Assembly (NCBI GenBank): GCA_008360975.2
Contig: CM039182.1
Coordinates: 58,230,491 to 58,294,490, forward strand
DNA length: 64,000 nt
Direction of reading: 5' to 3'
From: Lichenostomus cassidix
Taxonomy: Eukaryota > Chordata > Aves > Passeriformes > Meliphagidae
Positions 26,001 through 39,779 of this stretch are shown here, one piece after another (position 1 is the first letter of the stretch; every line of letters starts with the position of its first letter). The notes under the pieces were generated by a model. The model was not told the DNA's origin, did no database searches, and saw nothing but the letters and a program-made list of their open reading frames with translations. A program made the position numbers and the translations under genes.

Positions 26001-29000
26001 CTAGAACATACAGACTTACTTAAATTAAATATAGAGACTGTGTGTGTTGTTTTTTTTTCCTGAGTGAAATGGTCACTTAATCCCAGCAGATTTTTTTTTT
26101 TTTTTGGAAAGTAGTTAATTACCAAAGGCAAACTCGTACAAAAGAAGCTATTTTGAAATCTTAGTTATAGTGTTGATTATATTAAATTTACACGCTTCTG
26201 GACATGACAAAATGAAGTCTGTAGGTTTTTTAGACACTGGAAATTAGATGTATAATTAGTGTCATTATTAAAACATTATTTCCTTTTCCTTGTTGACCAA
26301 TGCTAAAAGCAGAAATTTCTTCTTTCAAATGAAATTACTATTATAATATTTGTGATCCAGGATTTTTAATGTTAGTTTTTCACTTGGTGTTACTGGAAAA
26401 AAACAGCTTTCATTGGAGATTATTTTCTGGACTGGGCTGGAAAGTGTGGCTTTGTACTTTATTATTTCTATAGGGTGGAGAAGTTTTCCTGGTCTGTTTC
26501 TGAAAGAGAAAAAAAAAAGATCAAAGGGAAATGCTCTGACATTTTTCCTGAGAAAAGACCACCCTACAGTTTGATAGGTTTTATGTTTTTCTCTTGCTTG
26601 ATGATTGATGCTTCTCTGGTACACTGCTGTGTGTCTCAGGAGCATAAAAGTGAGGGGAGGATGGTAACATTTCAATATGTTTTATTTTTCTGTCCATTGT
26701 TTACCACATTTTTCTGGAACCAGGAAAGCTCTTGTGTTCCGCTTGCTGAATATTTTTCCTGGATGTTTCTCACTGAGCTGAAGGAACTTATGTAGTTACT
26801 CATCTGTCAGTCTAAAGGATTTCTTTCTTGCTATGGCAGTGGTTTTTGCTCCCTACTGCCATGATTCCATGAGGAATCATTTTTCTTAAGTGACTCTCCA
26901 CTTTTAGAATTATTTTTATGTGTTAGGAAAAGTGAATTATTTTAATATAACCATTTTAAGGAAAGTTAGGTATTAGATAAAAGTTTCAGAACCATCAGTA
27001 ATGACTTAACAACTTAAACCATTAACAGTTAAAAAGTGGTAAGTACTAGAAAGCCTCTCAAAATGTTTCCCTATGTCCTTGGAAACTTTGGCTTTATTCC
27101 TTTGAAGTTCAGAAAGCATCAGATGTTGTTGGCAATATTCTGCATATAAAAAATACTGATTGAGAAACATTTTCTACAAGGACAAAGACCCAAAACAGTC
27201 CAGATAAAGAAACATGAAATGTAGCAAATTTGATAGTTACATGCACTCTTTGCTAGTTTTATTTTTTTTGTAGGAGCAGGTTTTCAGTGCTAGTTGAGAT
27301 TTACATTTTGCATTTCTCCTCCTGTGTGTGTGAGTTTATATTCTGTCAGCAAACAGGTTGACATCCTTTAGAAATGTGAGGGCTGGTGTTGGCTTATTCA
27401 CATCTCTTTTTCTTACTGTGTCAGTAAAACCTTCACATTTTGTTGTCGATCCATAACGTGGGAATACTGGCAATTCTGGTTTGTAAATCCCAGTGATGCA
27501 AATTTATCAGAAGACAACTGCAATAATGCCGATATGTGTAAGGAAATACTTCAGAGAGTGTTAATGTTTTCAGTATGGACTGTATGTTTTTGTAATCCTG
27601 CTAGTTCCCTCTCTCAGAAAAATGATGGATTTTTGTGGGTAAGTCTGAAGGAATGAGAAAGGCCAGAGAAAAAGAGGCAGAGAAACAGCACAGAAGGCTC
27701 GGCAGGGGCAGCCAGGGAATGGGAGTTGAGTTAGACAACTTCAGTTTAATTGTGTTAGTTTAGCTCTAGTAAAAGGAGAAGGAGATGAAAATAGTTGAAA
27801 CTTAAGACTCTGTTTTGCTTTAGAACAAGGCAAGAAGAATGTCTTTACTACAATTGCATTTAAATAGACAGAAGAGGAAACCACCAGAGGGGGATGCAGC
27901 ATAAAAGTAAAGGTCACTTTTTGAAGTGAGTGGTAAATTGAAAACAAGAATTAAAAAGGATGGAGGAGGGGAGACTGTTTGCCCAGAACTAGTTTAAAAT
28001 GTTTCAGGGAAAATCCAACAAGTTAATCATTGGCAACTTTTATTAGCCCAGAATTTTATTATTTTTCTGGAATTAGTGTGTTTCAATTGCTTTTAGTGAT
28101 GATTATTCCTCAGCCTCCTGGCAAATTTATTAGCATCACTTTCTTCTACAAACTACATCATTTTAAGGTACTAAGTATTGTGAATTTATAGACCTGTTGA
28201 GGATCTCTACTGTTCCACAATTCAGATAAAACGCTTCTGTCCTGGATATTGACCTGGTCGTAAAAGATGGACTTTGATTCATAAGTCAGCAAAATTTCAT
28301 ACACACCTCACATTATACAGGCAAGAATAGTTTTCAGAATATATATTTTCCCAGTTGCTCTGAGATAGATATAGTACATTTTGGATGTTGTGAATACCAA
28401 TAAATGCCTTTGCCTTTGGTATTCTTTGTATTGTACTCTCTTGGTCTTCAGTACCACTTTTAATTTTCTTCAAGTTGCTGTCTACAGGCACTACTTAAAG
28501 CAGCAATTATTGAGCACCCCTTCTTCGAGTGGCCTGTGCTGCCAGCCGTGAGGGTGCCAAAATTTGTGTGTCTGCTGTCAGTCTTCATCTCCCTCAAGGC
28601 AAAGATTTCTACTAGCAAGAGAATAAACCTAGTTTTCTGTTTATACAGGTCAGTCATTTGGGAGCACCGTTTGGGTCCTCTGATAATTTTTTCAAGTGAT
28701 ACAATGGCTTAATTCTCCAAAATTACGTTTTTACATTTCACTTGCAAGGAAGGAAAAGTTAAGAAGCATTTAGGCAATTTAACATTATAAAGCCCCCATA
28801 ATTTGATTGCTTCTGGCACTTAAAAGTTATTAACTGTTTTACAAATATCTTGAAAAGGAAATAATGTATAAGTGATATTCATTGACATTAAAAATTGTGT
28901 GATTTTGAGTGTCAATGCATTAGTGGTTGTAGCTAGATGCTTACTTATTACAGCTTGCACGAAATTCATTCCAAATGAATGTAGCTAAGTGGTTTTGTTG

Positions 29001-29550
29001 GCCCAGATCATTAGGTTTAAATGAGAGAGAAGCAAGGCTCTTCTTCTAAAAAGAAGACATAAAGCAGGAAAAAAAAACCCGTTAACAAGGTAATGAAATA
29101 AGGAGTTGTATCTGTTGTAAAATTAATGAGTTTTCTGGATTTTCTTGTCAGCAATGCAAATTATGCCACTGCTATCTAATGTTGTAATCTGTTCTTGAGA
29201 GCAGTAATTTCCTAGTTCATGGACTTCTTTAAATATTTTGAATTAATTGCAGTGAAGATGATAAAGAGCAGTTGCCCTTATAAGTCGGAGCATCTCTGTA
29301 GATCTTAATTTTTATGATCTGCTTGATGGGTCTGAACAATTGGAGAACATTTTTACTCTCTGAGGTCAACAGTAAATTCAGATTTAGTGCTCTGAGCCAC
29401 TCGGAAACACCAGATTCATGACCTCTGTTATTCTGTGGCTTTTACATTCCTCCGACTCTGCCTCCTGTCAGTTTTTCTGTATGGTCAGGGTTACTAGCTT
29501 TTATTCTCCTTCTTCCAAAGATTACTATGTTTCCCTCCCTCCCTTTTCTT
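20040..29550. other. plain intronic DNA
   Basis: No gene, RNA or clear mobile element was recognised. Simple tracts include T/G runs near 22138-22180 and a 15-base T run at 26091-26105. Confidence 0.55.
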
Positions 29551-29552
29551 TC

Positions 29553-29577
29553 TTTTTTTTTTTTTTTTTTTTTTTTT
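29553..29577. repeat. T homopolymer, 25 bases
   Basis: An uninterrupted T run, preceded by a C/T-rich stretch from about 29529. It is the longest homopolymer in the window. No neighbouring sequence identifies a retroelement of which it could be the tail. Confidence 0.95.
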
Positions 29578-30577
29578 ACCAAGAACCCACCAATATGTGC
29601 ATGTGAGTAAAACTGGGAAAACTAGTCATTTGCCATCATTTCATATTGCTCTGTGTTTTATTAGAATCTAATGCTGCTTCAGGCTGAACTGAAAGTTGTT
29701 AGGGGATTTAAAGTGCTATCTTGATTATCATCTAGGGCCCTGTCACACATTCTCCTGTCTCCCAGTAACTGCTTGCTGTTACAGATATATGTCGTCATAC
29801 ACATGTGTGCATGATTGTATATAGTGATGTCTGCTAAGAGAATCAGAAATCATTTTCAAAGGATGTGTAATAGGGCTTTTTTGTTTGGTTTTGTGAATGA
29901 AGAGTGATTAGAAACCTTATTTAGTGAGTGATCTACCTAGATTCCAAGACTCTGATTTGCATATGTTACAGAAAAGATATTTGGTGTAATAATCTCAGTA
30001 AGTAAGCTTTCTTAGAAGCAAGTGCATCCAGATAGTGGGGCAGAGTAAAGTAACTTTTTGTGAAATTTTGTGTATTTTTGAGAAAAAGAAATTTACTGAG
30101 ATTAAGAATTATATAAACTGTAATTTTTCTAAATAATTACATTTTAAGGGATTTAGATCTTGACAATCAGGTTGGGAAGGCTTGACTTTGGCAATGGATA
30201 GGTATCAACTTGATTTGTAACTTCTCTTTTAAATAAAATTTGGTTACTTGCTTAAAGAGTTTTGGGGTTTAAAGAAGAGAAAGGGAGCCTCTTCTTATAC
30301 TGTAGGCAAGCAGGAATTAAAATAATGCTAATAAAAAATTACATCTGATAGAACAATTTGTTTGCCTAAAATTCATATGCTTTAAAATTAAATTTAAATG
30401 TAAAATTTTGATTTATTTAAAAAGGTATAAAAGGTTACTGTAAAAATTAGGACTGTAATTTCAGTGGTTTACTACTGTATGTATGTTTTTATTGGTGCTT
30501 TCACAGAATTATGAGGTGCTGGTTTTGAGAAATCTGCAAAACAACTAATGTACATGCATGTCATGAACACACTTTTC

Positions 30578-30609
30578 TGTGTGTGTATATATATATATAC
30601 ACACACACA
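30578..30609. repeat. (TG)n(TA)n(CA)n microsatellite, perfect palindrome
   Basis: Eight bases of TG repeat, fourteen of TA repeat and ten of CA repeat follow each other. Bases 30578-30607 form a perfect 30-base inverted repeat centred in the TA block, able to extrude as a hairpin or cruciform. Confidence 0.95.
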
Positions 30610-31299
30610 AATAGTGTTGGTTTCTTCAGTGAATTCCTGTATTTGTGTCATATTTGGGTCTTCATATGGAGTTAAGCGTTATCTAGATATACATTTCTAT
30701 GTAGGATTAAGAATTGTTTTCATACTTGTCCTGCATTGGCTTGTTTTTTTTTCTACCAAGGGCATGATATTTTCTAGAAAAGAGCCATTTTTCTTACAGA
30801 AGCAATACTCTTTATTTATCAATAAAACAACACTCTAGGTTGGAGTAGAAAAGTATATTCTGATGTTATGTACCGCAGATATATTTAAAATATTTAAGAG
30901 GTATAATTTTGGATTGGAAACATACAAATATTTTTAATATTTGTGCTTTTATACTTCAATGTTTCAGCTGTTAAAATGAGTGACTGTGGTAGGGTAAAAA
31001 AAAAAAAGTGTCTTTTTCTGTGTATATGTGTATATGTCTCTGTATGTAAATGTCAAATGCAGGCACACACAGCAGGCAGCATACATTGCTAAGCTCCTTG
31101 TGAATGTTTAAATTTGGGATTTTTGTAAATTACATACAACTGCTTTTCCAGAAAGTGCAAATGTGTGAAAAAACTGCCAGGATGTGCTTTGTTGACAGAT
31201 TTCCTAATGCAGTTGTCTCCGTGATTTGGTTAAGGCTATATGTCAGGCAGCCTGCAAAGCATTTGCTGTGGGTTTAGTGTCAAATGATGTCTAGTGTTT

Positions 31300-32130
31300 T
31301 TCAAAATTGGGTCGTTTAATTATGCACCCTTTTAAGCCTCAACTTAAAATCTTGGACAGAGCTTTGTCTTCCCAGCTTTGTCATTGTAGGGCTTTGAAGA
31401 GGCTGGGGAGGAAAGCTTACTGCCTTGCAAAGAAGCGATTCAGAGGAAAAAAAAAGATTCAGTATATGTCTTCTCTCCAGCTGACAGGCAAGTGTCTGTT
31501 GTGTGCCTGTGCGCATATGAGATTAGGGACGTGCTCTGTATTAAGGCTGTTGTGCAAGGCTTGCTATATCTTTCATAAGGGTGTCATGAAATTTACCTTC
31601 ACTTTCTCTCTGATCCATTTAGTTGAAGATGAGAAGGAAAGTGTGTGTCTCTGCCTATGGTTTCTCTACCATTGTTTACTGTGTATTATATCGTGTAATC
31701 CGTCAGCCTATTTTAATTTCACAAGCTACTCATTGTGTTTAAACAGTGCATTTCTTATATTAAATATTTATGGAAGTCTTTGGGAAGAATACATTAAAAT
31801 GGCAGATGGAGGTCGTTCCAAGCATTCTCTTGATTGAAGGCTGGGGACCCCTGTGAATTTGAAGTCTGCTTTCAAGGAAAGTTCACAATGTCTGATTATA
31901 ACCCAGGCAGGCAAGAATTCCACCAATTCCCTGCACTGTGATTTCAAAAAGCAATGGCTGCCTACAATCTTCATGCTTCAGCACCTTTCGTTTTGAAATC
32001 ATTTGCAAGTGCACTGAAGAATGGTGAACAAAAGCATTTACAGTTGTATTGCTTATTAATAATTCAACAGACCTACAACTTTTGCACATTAAGATTACTT
32101 TACTCATTGATTTTTAGCTACTGAAGCTAC
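31300..32130. promoter_or_regulatory. strongest candidate conserved non-coding block
   Basis: About 800 bases with few homopolymers, balanced composition and few stop codons on either strand, unlike the flanks. The longest + strand open frame here has 176 codons (31307-31837) and starts at TTG; its first ATG is at 31322. It has no recognisable domain, and the - strand is also open over parts of the same block. Low stop density on both strands suggests constraint on non-coding sequence or chance, not a protein. Motifs include GAACAAAAG near 32027 (SOX/TCF-like) and TTAATAATTC near 32056. Conservation is inferred from texture only. Confidence 0.35.
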
Positions 32131-32828
32131 AACTAAAATCTGGCTTTTGATGACAGGACTGAGATGTGCATTTTCAGACTCAGACCGATAACCTGGGACT
32201 TCTGCAAGGCAGGTGTAAAAGGAGCCCAGCAGAGGGGATGCTGTTATGTCAGGCAGGTGAGGTGTCCCAGGTCCTCCAAGGTTGCAACTGATGTTTGCTA
32301 CTACTTTGCCTCAGCCAGCTGACCTTGCTGCTTCCTATTCAGCTTCTCCAAAAGATGCCATGAGCTACCCCACTGATTTTCTGATGTGATCATTTTGCTT
32401 TTTATCTTGCTAGAAGCTTTCACTTCAACACCTTTTCCTTCACTCCGGTGGAAATATTTTCAGTACTGATATGCATGAGAAAATAAATCCAAATTGGTGT
32501 GTTTTCCAGAAATAAAAACATAGTGTAGGAGATGCAGTCTTTTACACATTGAATTAATAAGACTAAAGGCATATCCTGGAATTGCCTTTTTTGGACAACT
32601 TTAAGGTTTTTTTAAAAAATAAAATTACAGAGGACCATTTTGGAAAACATGCACTAAGATAGCATCAGGTAGACAGTTTATAATGGTTTTATTCTTCATT
32701 AATTCATAAGCATGTGCAAATTCGATATGAAGTTGGTGTCTGAAATAATAAAGTTAAAGAGAAATTACAGAAGTTCTGGCATAGAGAGACAGAAAAGGCC
32801 CACTAGGATATATTAGTCATATTTTTAA

Positions 32829-32980
32829 AAAATAAAAAAAAGACAGCAACTCCAAAACAATAACAAAAACAAACAAAAAACAAACAAAAAAACCCCAAAC
32901 AAACAAAAAAACCCCACCCAAAACCTAACCAAACAGACAAAAAAAAAAAACAACCAAAAACCCAACAAAAAAAATCTCAA
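32829..32980. repeat. A-rich low-complexity tract (CAAA/CAAAA type)
   Basis: About 150 bases made almost wholly of A with C, in CAAA, CAAAA and AAACCCC units. There are almost no G or T bases in the core. It could be the decayed tail of a retroelement on the + strand or a self-expanding simple repeat; no element body was recognised upstream. Confidence 0.85.
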
Positions 32981-34586
32981 ACCCTCATTAGAGAAGGTAA
33001 TTTTTTAATCAAGATTAAGGATAGTAGTCATTTAGGAAAGTTTATTTGGGAAAAATATAATAACTAATGCGTTAGCAGCTAGATGAGCCTACCTTTTGCT
33101 CTTGTTCTTTGCTAGACTAACTAGTGTTTTCCCATTGTAAATTATATTAATTTTTGTTATTTGGACTCTGACATTTTCATCTTAAACCATATTTATGCTT
33201 TTGCTAATCATAAATTCTGAAAAGTTCAATTGTGAAAAAGTCAGTTTTGTCATCGCACATTACCTTATAAAATATATGCAATGTGTAGTAACTTATTTCA
33301 TATTGGGAGTATTGTGCCCATCAATTCAATTGAAAGATAAAGTTCTTGCTGCAAAGAGTCTTGTCAGATCAAACAGCATGTAACCACAGCAGAAGTCAGT
33401 ATACCCAAAATGCAGGCAAATCAATTCACCCTTCCAGGTTTTCTGTAGACAGATTGTTACAACTTCTGCACCTACAAATTTGGTTTCATTTTTCATAATT
33501 ATTCTCTGTGCATGTGAATCATGATGGCAGCTGTGTACACTGTGCAGGTTGGGTGACTTAATCATATCTCTTGACCTTAACTAATACTGGCTCCAAGGAG
33601 GACATGCTAATGATGGAGGATGTTACCAATAGCAGGGCAGTCTTAGAGTCAGTTTTACTCCCTCAGAAGTTCTTATATCTTAAGATTTGATTCAAATTTA
33701 TAAATTTCAAACATTTCTCTGAGAAGTTATGTGTATATTAGGTTTATAGTTTTACCTCTCAACTATTTTTTTCACTAATGTGAATATAATGTATTTTTGT
33801 TGCTGTTTTTCTTTTTACTTAAGAACTTGTGTTTTTTCTTTGAATTTCTTTTAAATTACATATTGGATGTTTTCAGGTTTCCTGAACACATGGATAATAA
33901 AGTTAGGTCTGAATTCAAATCTAAGAAAATAATTTCCATAGAAAATTGAGGGAGAAATTTCTTATGCATGAAATTTAAACTGTAATTCTAGCCTTGTTTG
34001 GCCATGTTGCTATAATATATTCACTGTAAAAACTAGAAGCTGTGTAAATAAGTGAGTGGCAGTTGCCCCAGGCAGAAATTTTTACTGATTCAATGAGATA
34101 AAAGTAATTAAGAAACATGTAGACTGATGGGTAATTAAATCCATGGGAAGCGTTTTGTAACTAATTACTGCGTTCTAATCACAGATTGCTTTCTATTTGT
34201 CAAGGTAAGTGTATATAATTACGCAGTTCCCATTTTCTTTCATCTAAAATCATCTCATTTGGATGAGTATTTTTTAAGCAAGCCCAGACCTCTTAGTTTT
34301 TGGCAGTTCTTTTTCCTTGGAATAAAACAAAGTGGTGGTCATGTTTCCTGGATCCAGGTGGCACAGTTATCTGCACTTATCACTGATGCTTTCTGCCTTG
34401 CTTGCATCACATCTTGCTCCGTCACGTTACTCTCATTGCTCTTGGTGTCCCTACTCTGATTAGATGCCTAATGACATTGTGGTACACATCACTAGATTGA
34501 ATGGAAACTTCAGCATTTAGGCATCTGAATTGCATGTCTTTGTCTCAGCTTTTCAAGTGCAAATATTTTAATACTTTAAATAAAAA

Positions 34587-34629
34587 GATTTCCTTCTGTT
34601 AAGAGCGATTTCCTTCTGTTAAGAAGAGC
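34587..34629. repeat. short tandem duplication, unit about 20 bases
   Basis: Copies at 34587-34606 and 34607-34629 share GATTTCCTTCTGTTAAGA and end in GAGC; the second has a 3-base expansion (AAGAAGAGC). A partial third copy, GATATCCTTT, follows. It looks like a recent local slippage event. Confidence 0.85.
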
Positions 34630-35873
34630 GATATCCTTTAGATAAGGCTTTGTTAGTAAGTTCTTAGGTAGAGCTCAGCTGACTGTTTTCCTGATGTGAC
34701 ATTTCAGTTTCTCTTTCAGTTGGTATATGTTTTCAGCCTGACAAGGTGTTTGAGAAAAATATAATTCCATATATGTACTTGACTTTGCCTTAGAATAACG
34801 GGATTCCCCAGTATGTTTTGCCAAAACTCCCTTGAACTGAGACCAAAGCCTGGAATAGAGAGGATATGAAACTTCTATCAATCTTTGGTATTGCTGTTCA
34901 GTATGCTGTTTTTTATTATAAAATCATGGAGGAATCTACAATCATTTAGCTTGTCATTTTCTCCTGCCTTCTTTACACCTTGACAGATGACTGAAGTAGG
35001 TATGAGGAAGTCTTGCTCTGTTGTCAGAGTCACAGTCAGGGAACTGCTGTGAATACTTAGTAAGCTTGTTCTGCTTTTCTCCAGTGGTGGTCAGTACTGG
35101 ATGCTTTTGGAACTGAAAGAAGTGAAGCAGCTTAAGCTGATGCACAGCTTAAGCCTTGCAGTCTCCCAGCTTCATGGGCCCTCCCATGTCAGAGATTGCA
35201 GTCTGAAAACCATGTTTTATAGCCTCTTCGTCATAAATTTTCCTATACACTGTTACAGTTCCAGTCTCTGCAGTGGCCCGTAAGCAGCCCATAGCAATGA
35301 GTTTCATAGTTTCTGTTTTCAATAATCTTTTTTTTTTTACTTAAAGCTGTTGCCCAAGACACTCGCTGGTTCTGTTAAGTTTTGGAATCTGAAATAGTGA
35401 AACTATGTTTATCATCATTTTCCTGATCATCTTCTTGGCAAGATCATGGTTTTGTAGGTCTTGGTTGTATTCTCCTTTACCTCTGTCATTCTCAAACCGA
35501 ATTGTGGATTACCCAGTCCATTTTCTTGTGTCTGCTTTATTACAGTCTTCTTAATGATAACTTTTATGAAAAAATGCCATGATAAAATTCAGAGTTTTAA
35601 AATACCAAGGGTGTGTGAAAAGGAGTAGCATTAGCTTCCCCTTAGTTTTGTAATCTCTCTTTATTTAGTGTTAACATTCTGCCAACTTTTTTTTGATTGG
35701 TGTTAATTAGTTAGATAATGCTTTCAAAAAAATATCTAGAGAAAAATTTAACTCCCTTATCCAGGATGTAGTACATAATTTTGAGCCCATCCTTTTCAGG
35801 GTTTAATTTGATTTTTAATTTTTTTTTGTTGTTGTGTGTTGTTTTGTGTTTAGCTGCACAGGCTTTTAGTGGC

Positions 35874-35906
35874 ATTATTATTATTATTATTATTAATTAT
35901 TATTAT
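35874..35906. repeat. (ATT)n microsatellite
   Basis: ATT trinucleotide repeats with one imperfection (TAATTATT) in the middle. Confidence 0.95.
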
Positions 35907-38900
35907 GCCTTCATTCATTATAATCTCTACAAGTTGTTAGAATGAATTTAGTTTTGACTTCCTGTGCAGAATTTTATGTCATCACAATTTTTCTTGTGTT
36001 CCTATTCCACAGTTTTTTCAGGTTGTTTGTCTCTTGAGCACACCAATCCTTGTACAAATGTGGTAATTTCTATCTCTTGTAAAAGCTGTCAAATAATTTC
36101 TAACAGTTGCCCCCTATCTGCAGCAAGGCAATCCACAAGAAGCATCAGTCCTTCTATCCCGTGAGATTCCACTTTCTCTACAAGTTATTGGTGAAGGACA
36201 TTTGAGAGCTGTTTGGAAATCCATATGTGCTGTTTTGTCTATATGTTAACTAAATTATGGAAAAAGTATAATAAACATGTTAATCCATATAGGCATAAGG
36301 ATTAATATTGACATAAATACAAGTTGTCCTTAATGTGGCTGGGAGTTCCATTAAGAATTTAGATAGAATGGTACCAGAATAAAATGTAACATTCACCCTC
36401 ATATAACATGCAATTTGGGGCTCAAAGGTATTTAATCTCCTATGCTTTAAATTCTTCATAGTATTTTTAATACTTAATTTTAAATAGTTTAAATACTTAA
36501 TAGATGCATTCTTTATGCAGAAGGTTTTTTCAGCATATAAATTATTAAAACAAGCCACAGTGAAGCTCGATAGGGCTTGCACTCTTGCATCAGGAATGGA
36601 GAAGTTAAATATCATTCACATCCTTTTGTATAGTGCAGGTCTGATTTGATTTGCACCATCCTAGGCTTGAACTTGGAATTGTAGCTATTAAAGAGCTTTT
36701 TCTAGATCCACTTTGTCAAATTTGTATGTATAAGGAAAACATCTTCCAGCTGAAATTTTGGAGCCTGTAAGTTGAACACAGTAGCTACTTCTGTTGTTGA
36801 ATAGCTACTGATCTGATCTTAAGAAATGCAAAGCTGATTAAGGGGAAAGAAGCCTTAAAAGGAGCAGGCAAAAGGTGAAGTTTTACTTTCAAAGCTAACA
36901 GAAGCTCACAGTGTGCTCCAGGAGGTGGCTTCAGTCTCCTCCCACTCTCTGTCCTTTGTACTGCCCTCTCCCCTAGGCTGATGCACTGTGTGGCTGCTCT
37001 GTGAACATCTGGAGAGCTAGCCCAGATTGCAATAGCCTTTTGCAGATTCAGAGAGGTTAGGTTTAGTCATTGTTAGTCAATTAATTTCTTTATCCTTTTC
37101 ACTGCAGGATGGAAGAGAGAAGTTGTGACTGTTTAAGATGCTATGCCATTCTTCTTTGTTTTGTTTTCATAATTTTTTTACCCCTGGATACATCTTTTCA
37201 TCCTTTCTAAGCAGAAGTTTACATTGGTCAGTGTTAGGGCGGTCCACTGTCAAATGCTCTTCCTTCCAACTACTTTTTCTGATTACATTTGCTTACATTA
37301 CTGAGGAGCCAGACAGGAAGCCATGTAAGAAAGCTATTTCTCAACAGAAAACTTAACAATTAAGAAAGATGGGGGAAGAAAAAAAAAGGAAGGGAAAAAA
37401 GCTTATCTCCTCAACTTGCTGTTTGATTTTGTGCAAAGATAAGTAGGGGACATAAACCTGCAATAAATGGGAGTGGGAGACCATTGTAGATCCAGTAGAG
37501 ATCCTGTTAAGATTCCTGTAGGATAGGACCCTTAGAAACAAAACAAGGGCTTGGAAAAAGCAGAACAGACTTGGCAAGGCAAGCAGACTTGATTGTCAGG
37601 CTTTGTCTGCAAAGAAGTGCTGATGTTTGATGAAGAAATGTCTACTGAGACTTTTCTTTTTCCTGCTGCAGTACTGAAACTGATGTGTCATAATTTCACT
37701 CTATAAAGGTGGCTTAGAAAAGAGGAGTGAAGGAAAAATAATCTCCTGAAATAACTGCTCCAGACAAAAGTGACTTGTAAGAGCTATCATGTGCATGCTT
37801 TTCAGTTCCAGTATCCAAACTGGTGATGTAAGAATGTGATTTCTAGAAAAGATGCATTGGGTTGATGTTTATACCGTACCTGGCACTGGTTGGACTCACA
37901 TGCATTCCTACTATTACCAGAACTAATTATGGTAAGAAGAAAACTTACCTACTGATTTCTTAGGTGTAGAAACAGAAATGAGATGAAGGGTGCTCTTTCA
38001 AAAAGCACTTTATTTTCTTATTCCTAAAATGGATTAATTATCTGAAATAAAAAATCGTATCTCCATTGGGTTACTTAGACATGAAGTGTTTTCAGTTTAA
38101 AAGAGAGCTAATTAAGTGTTTTTTATAGCATAAGATGAATGTTATTTATTTACTGAGATCATTCAGGCATCAACAAATACTGTTAATAGTACAGAGTTTG
38201 ATGTGACTTCTTTAAAGAAAGAAGAACCATCTTTAAAGAAATTAAATACGACCCAACTACAGGCACAGCTGCAGCCTAAGTGCACATAGAATCTAGCTTG
38301 AAATAAGCTGCCTTTATTTTTTTTTCATTGTGCTTTAACTTCAACCTATCATTTTATTTTTAAAGATTATCTAGTAGATTTCTTTTCCTTTAAATAAGTG
38401 TGTGGGGTAGCTGCTGCAAGCCAGGTAATTTTAACATGTCCAAGCAAAAACAGTAATGCAGGATGTATGCACTAGTTTGTATTATTCCTTTAAATTAGCA
38501 CTTTGTTTAGAACTTCATACAGGCAGCAAATTGGTGATATTTAAGTGATCAAAAACCTTCAGGTTTCTAGTCTCTTCTAAACTGGATTTTATTCAAGTTA
38601 ATCTGAGATGAAATGCATTATTGCCTTTACATGGAGTCATCCAGTCCCTCACATTTCATAAATCTGATGGCAAAAAAATTAATCCAGTAGTTGCAGCTAT
38701 AGTGAAGTTGTTTATATTTTCTCCCATTGACTTAAACAATGCTAGTTTCCTCATCCTGACTCTTGTGAACTTAAGGAGAAATAACAGTGTTTTAATTTAT
38801 GTTATAAAATTCGAACATACATTTTAAGCCATAATATTGGAATGCTTCGGATTAGAAATTAGTGAGTGGCCCTGAAGATCGGATGCTTAAGTAAACTACC

Positions 38901-39329
38901 TTTTTTCTATAGAATAGAGGCAGATACTGATAATTTGAGATGAACTCTGCAGAATGTCAGTAGAGGTCTTTTAGGTGTAGAAAGAACTTCAACCATTCTT
39001 TCAATGTATTTATTCCCCAGATAGACGAGTTCAATCCTTATAAGCGATGTAAACTTACCGTTCTGTAGTAAGGTTTCTTTGGAAACTTTGTGCTTTGTTT
39101 TATTTTTATATTGCTGGCGTTTTGAATTGCCAATGCACTTGTGGTTTTTAGAATATATCTTTATTAGGAAACACAACTTTGGAACAAAAGCAGGTATTGA
39201 TTTGTTTCTCTTTGCTGTTTAATGTGGGCTAAATAACAAGATGCTGGTGTTCTTTTTCTGACATATATTTAGGTGGTCCTGTATTTTCCCGTTCTTCCTA
39301 TTAAATAATTGGTACTGCAAAAAATTCTT

Positions 39330-39770
39330 TCCTGGCAGTCTGCACCTTGGCTAATTGGTGCTGAGGATGTCACTAGTCAGGTCTGAGGACCTCCTGCTGC
39401 TGGTTTCCCAAGTTACAAATCTGAATTAGCTGCTGACAGCCAGCCAAATAACTTCAGCAAATACTTAGGACAATGGGCACTGAAAGGCACCAAGTCTGTG
39501 AAGTAAGTCAGTGGTTTATAGACACTGAAGCATTCCTGAGGATCTCTTAAGCTGAGCCACATGGTGCTCAGCTAGGAAGTTGATTGATGGTTTTACAAAG
39601 AAAAAAAATGTTATGAAAGAATGCTTTTCTTACAGATTATCCTGCATTAATATATATCTGATGTGCCTGGCAATGTTTCAGCAATTGGATGTTTGCCAGG
39701 CCTTGACACTTCTGCAAGACACAATGGAGTTTGTCTAGCAGCACAGAGCTTTTTGTTTTATGATTCTGTT
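39330..39770. promoter_or_regulatory. weak candidate regulatory stretch
   Basis: A moderately complex stretch with repeated short motifs (GCTGACAGCCAGCC near 39431, GCCTGGCAATG near 39666 and its inverted form near 39697) between AT-rich flanks. There are no coding features. I flag it by texture only. Confidence 0.2.
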
Positions 39771-39779
39771 TTTAATGAG

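Larger units (their letters stand above)
33000..39320. other. plain intronic DNA
   Basis: No gene or mobile element was recognised. It includes the short tandem repeat at 34587 and the ATT microsatellite at 35874, both listed separately. Confidence 0.55.
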
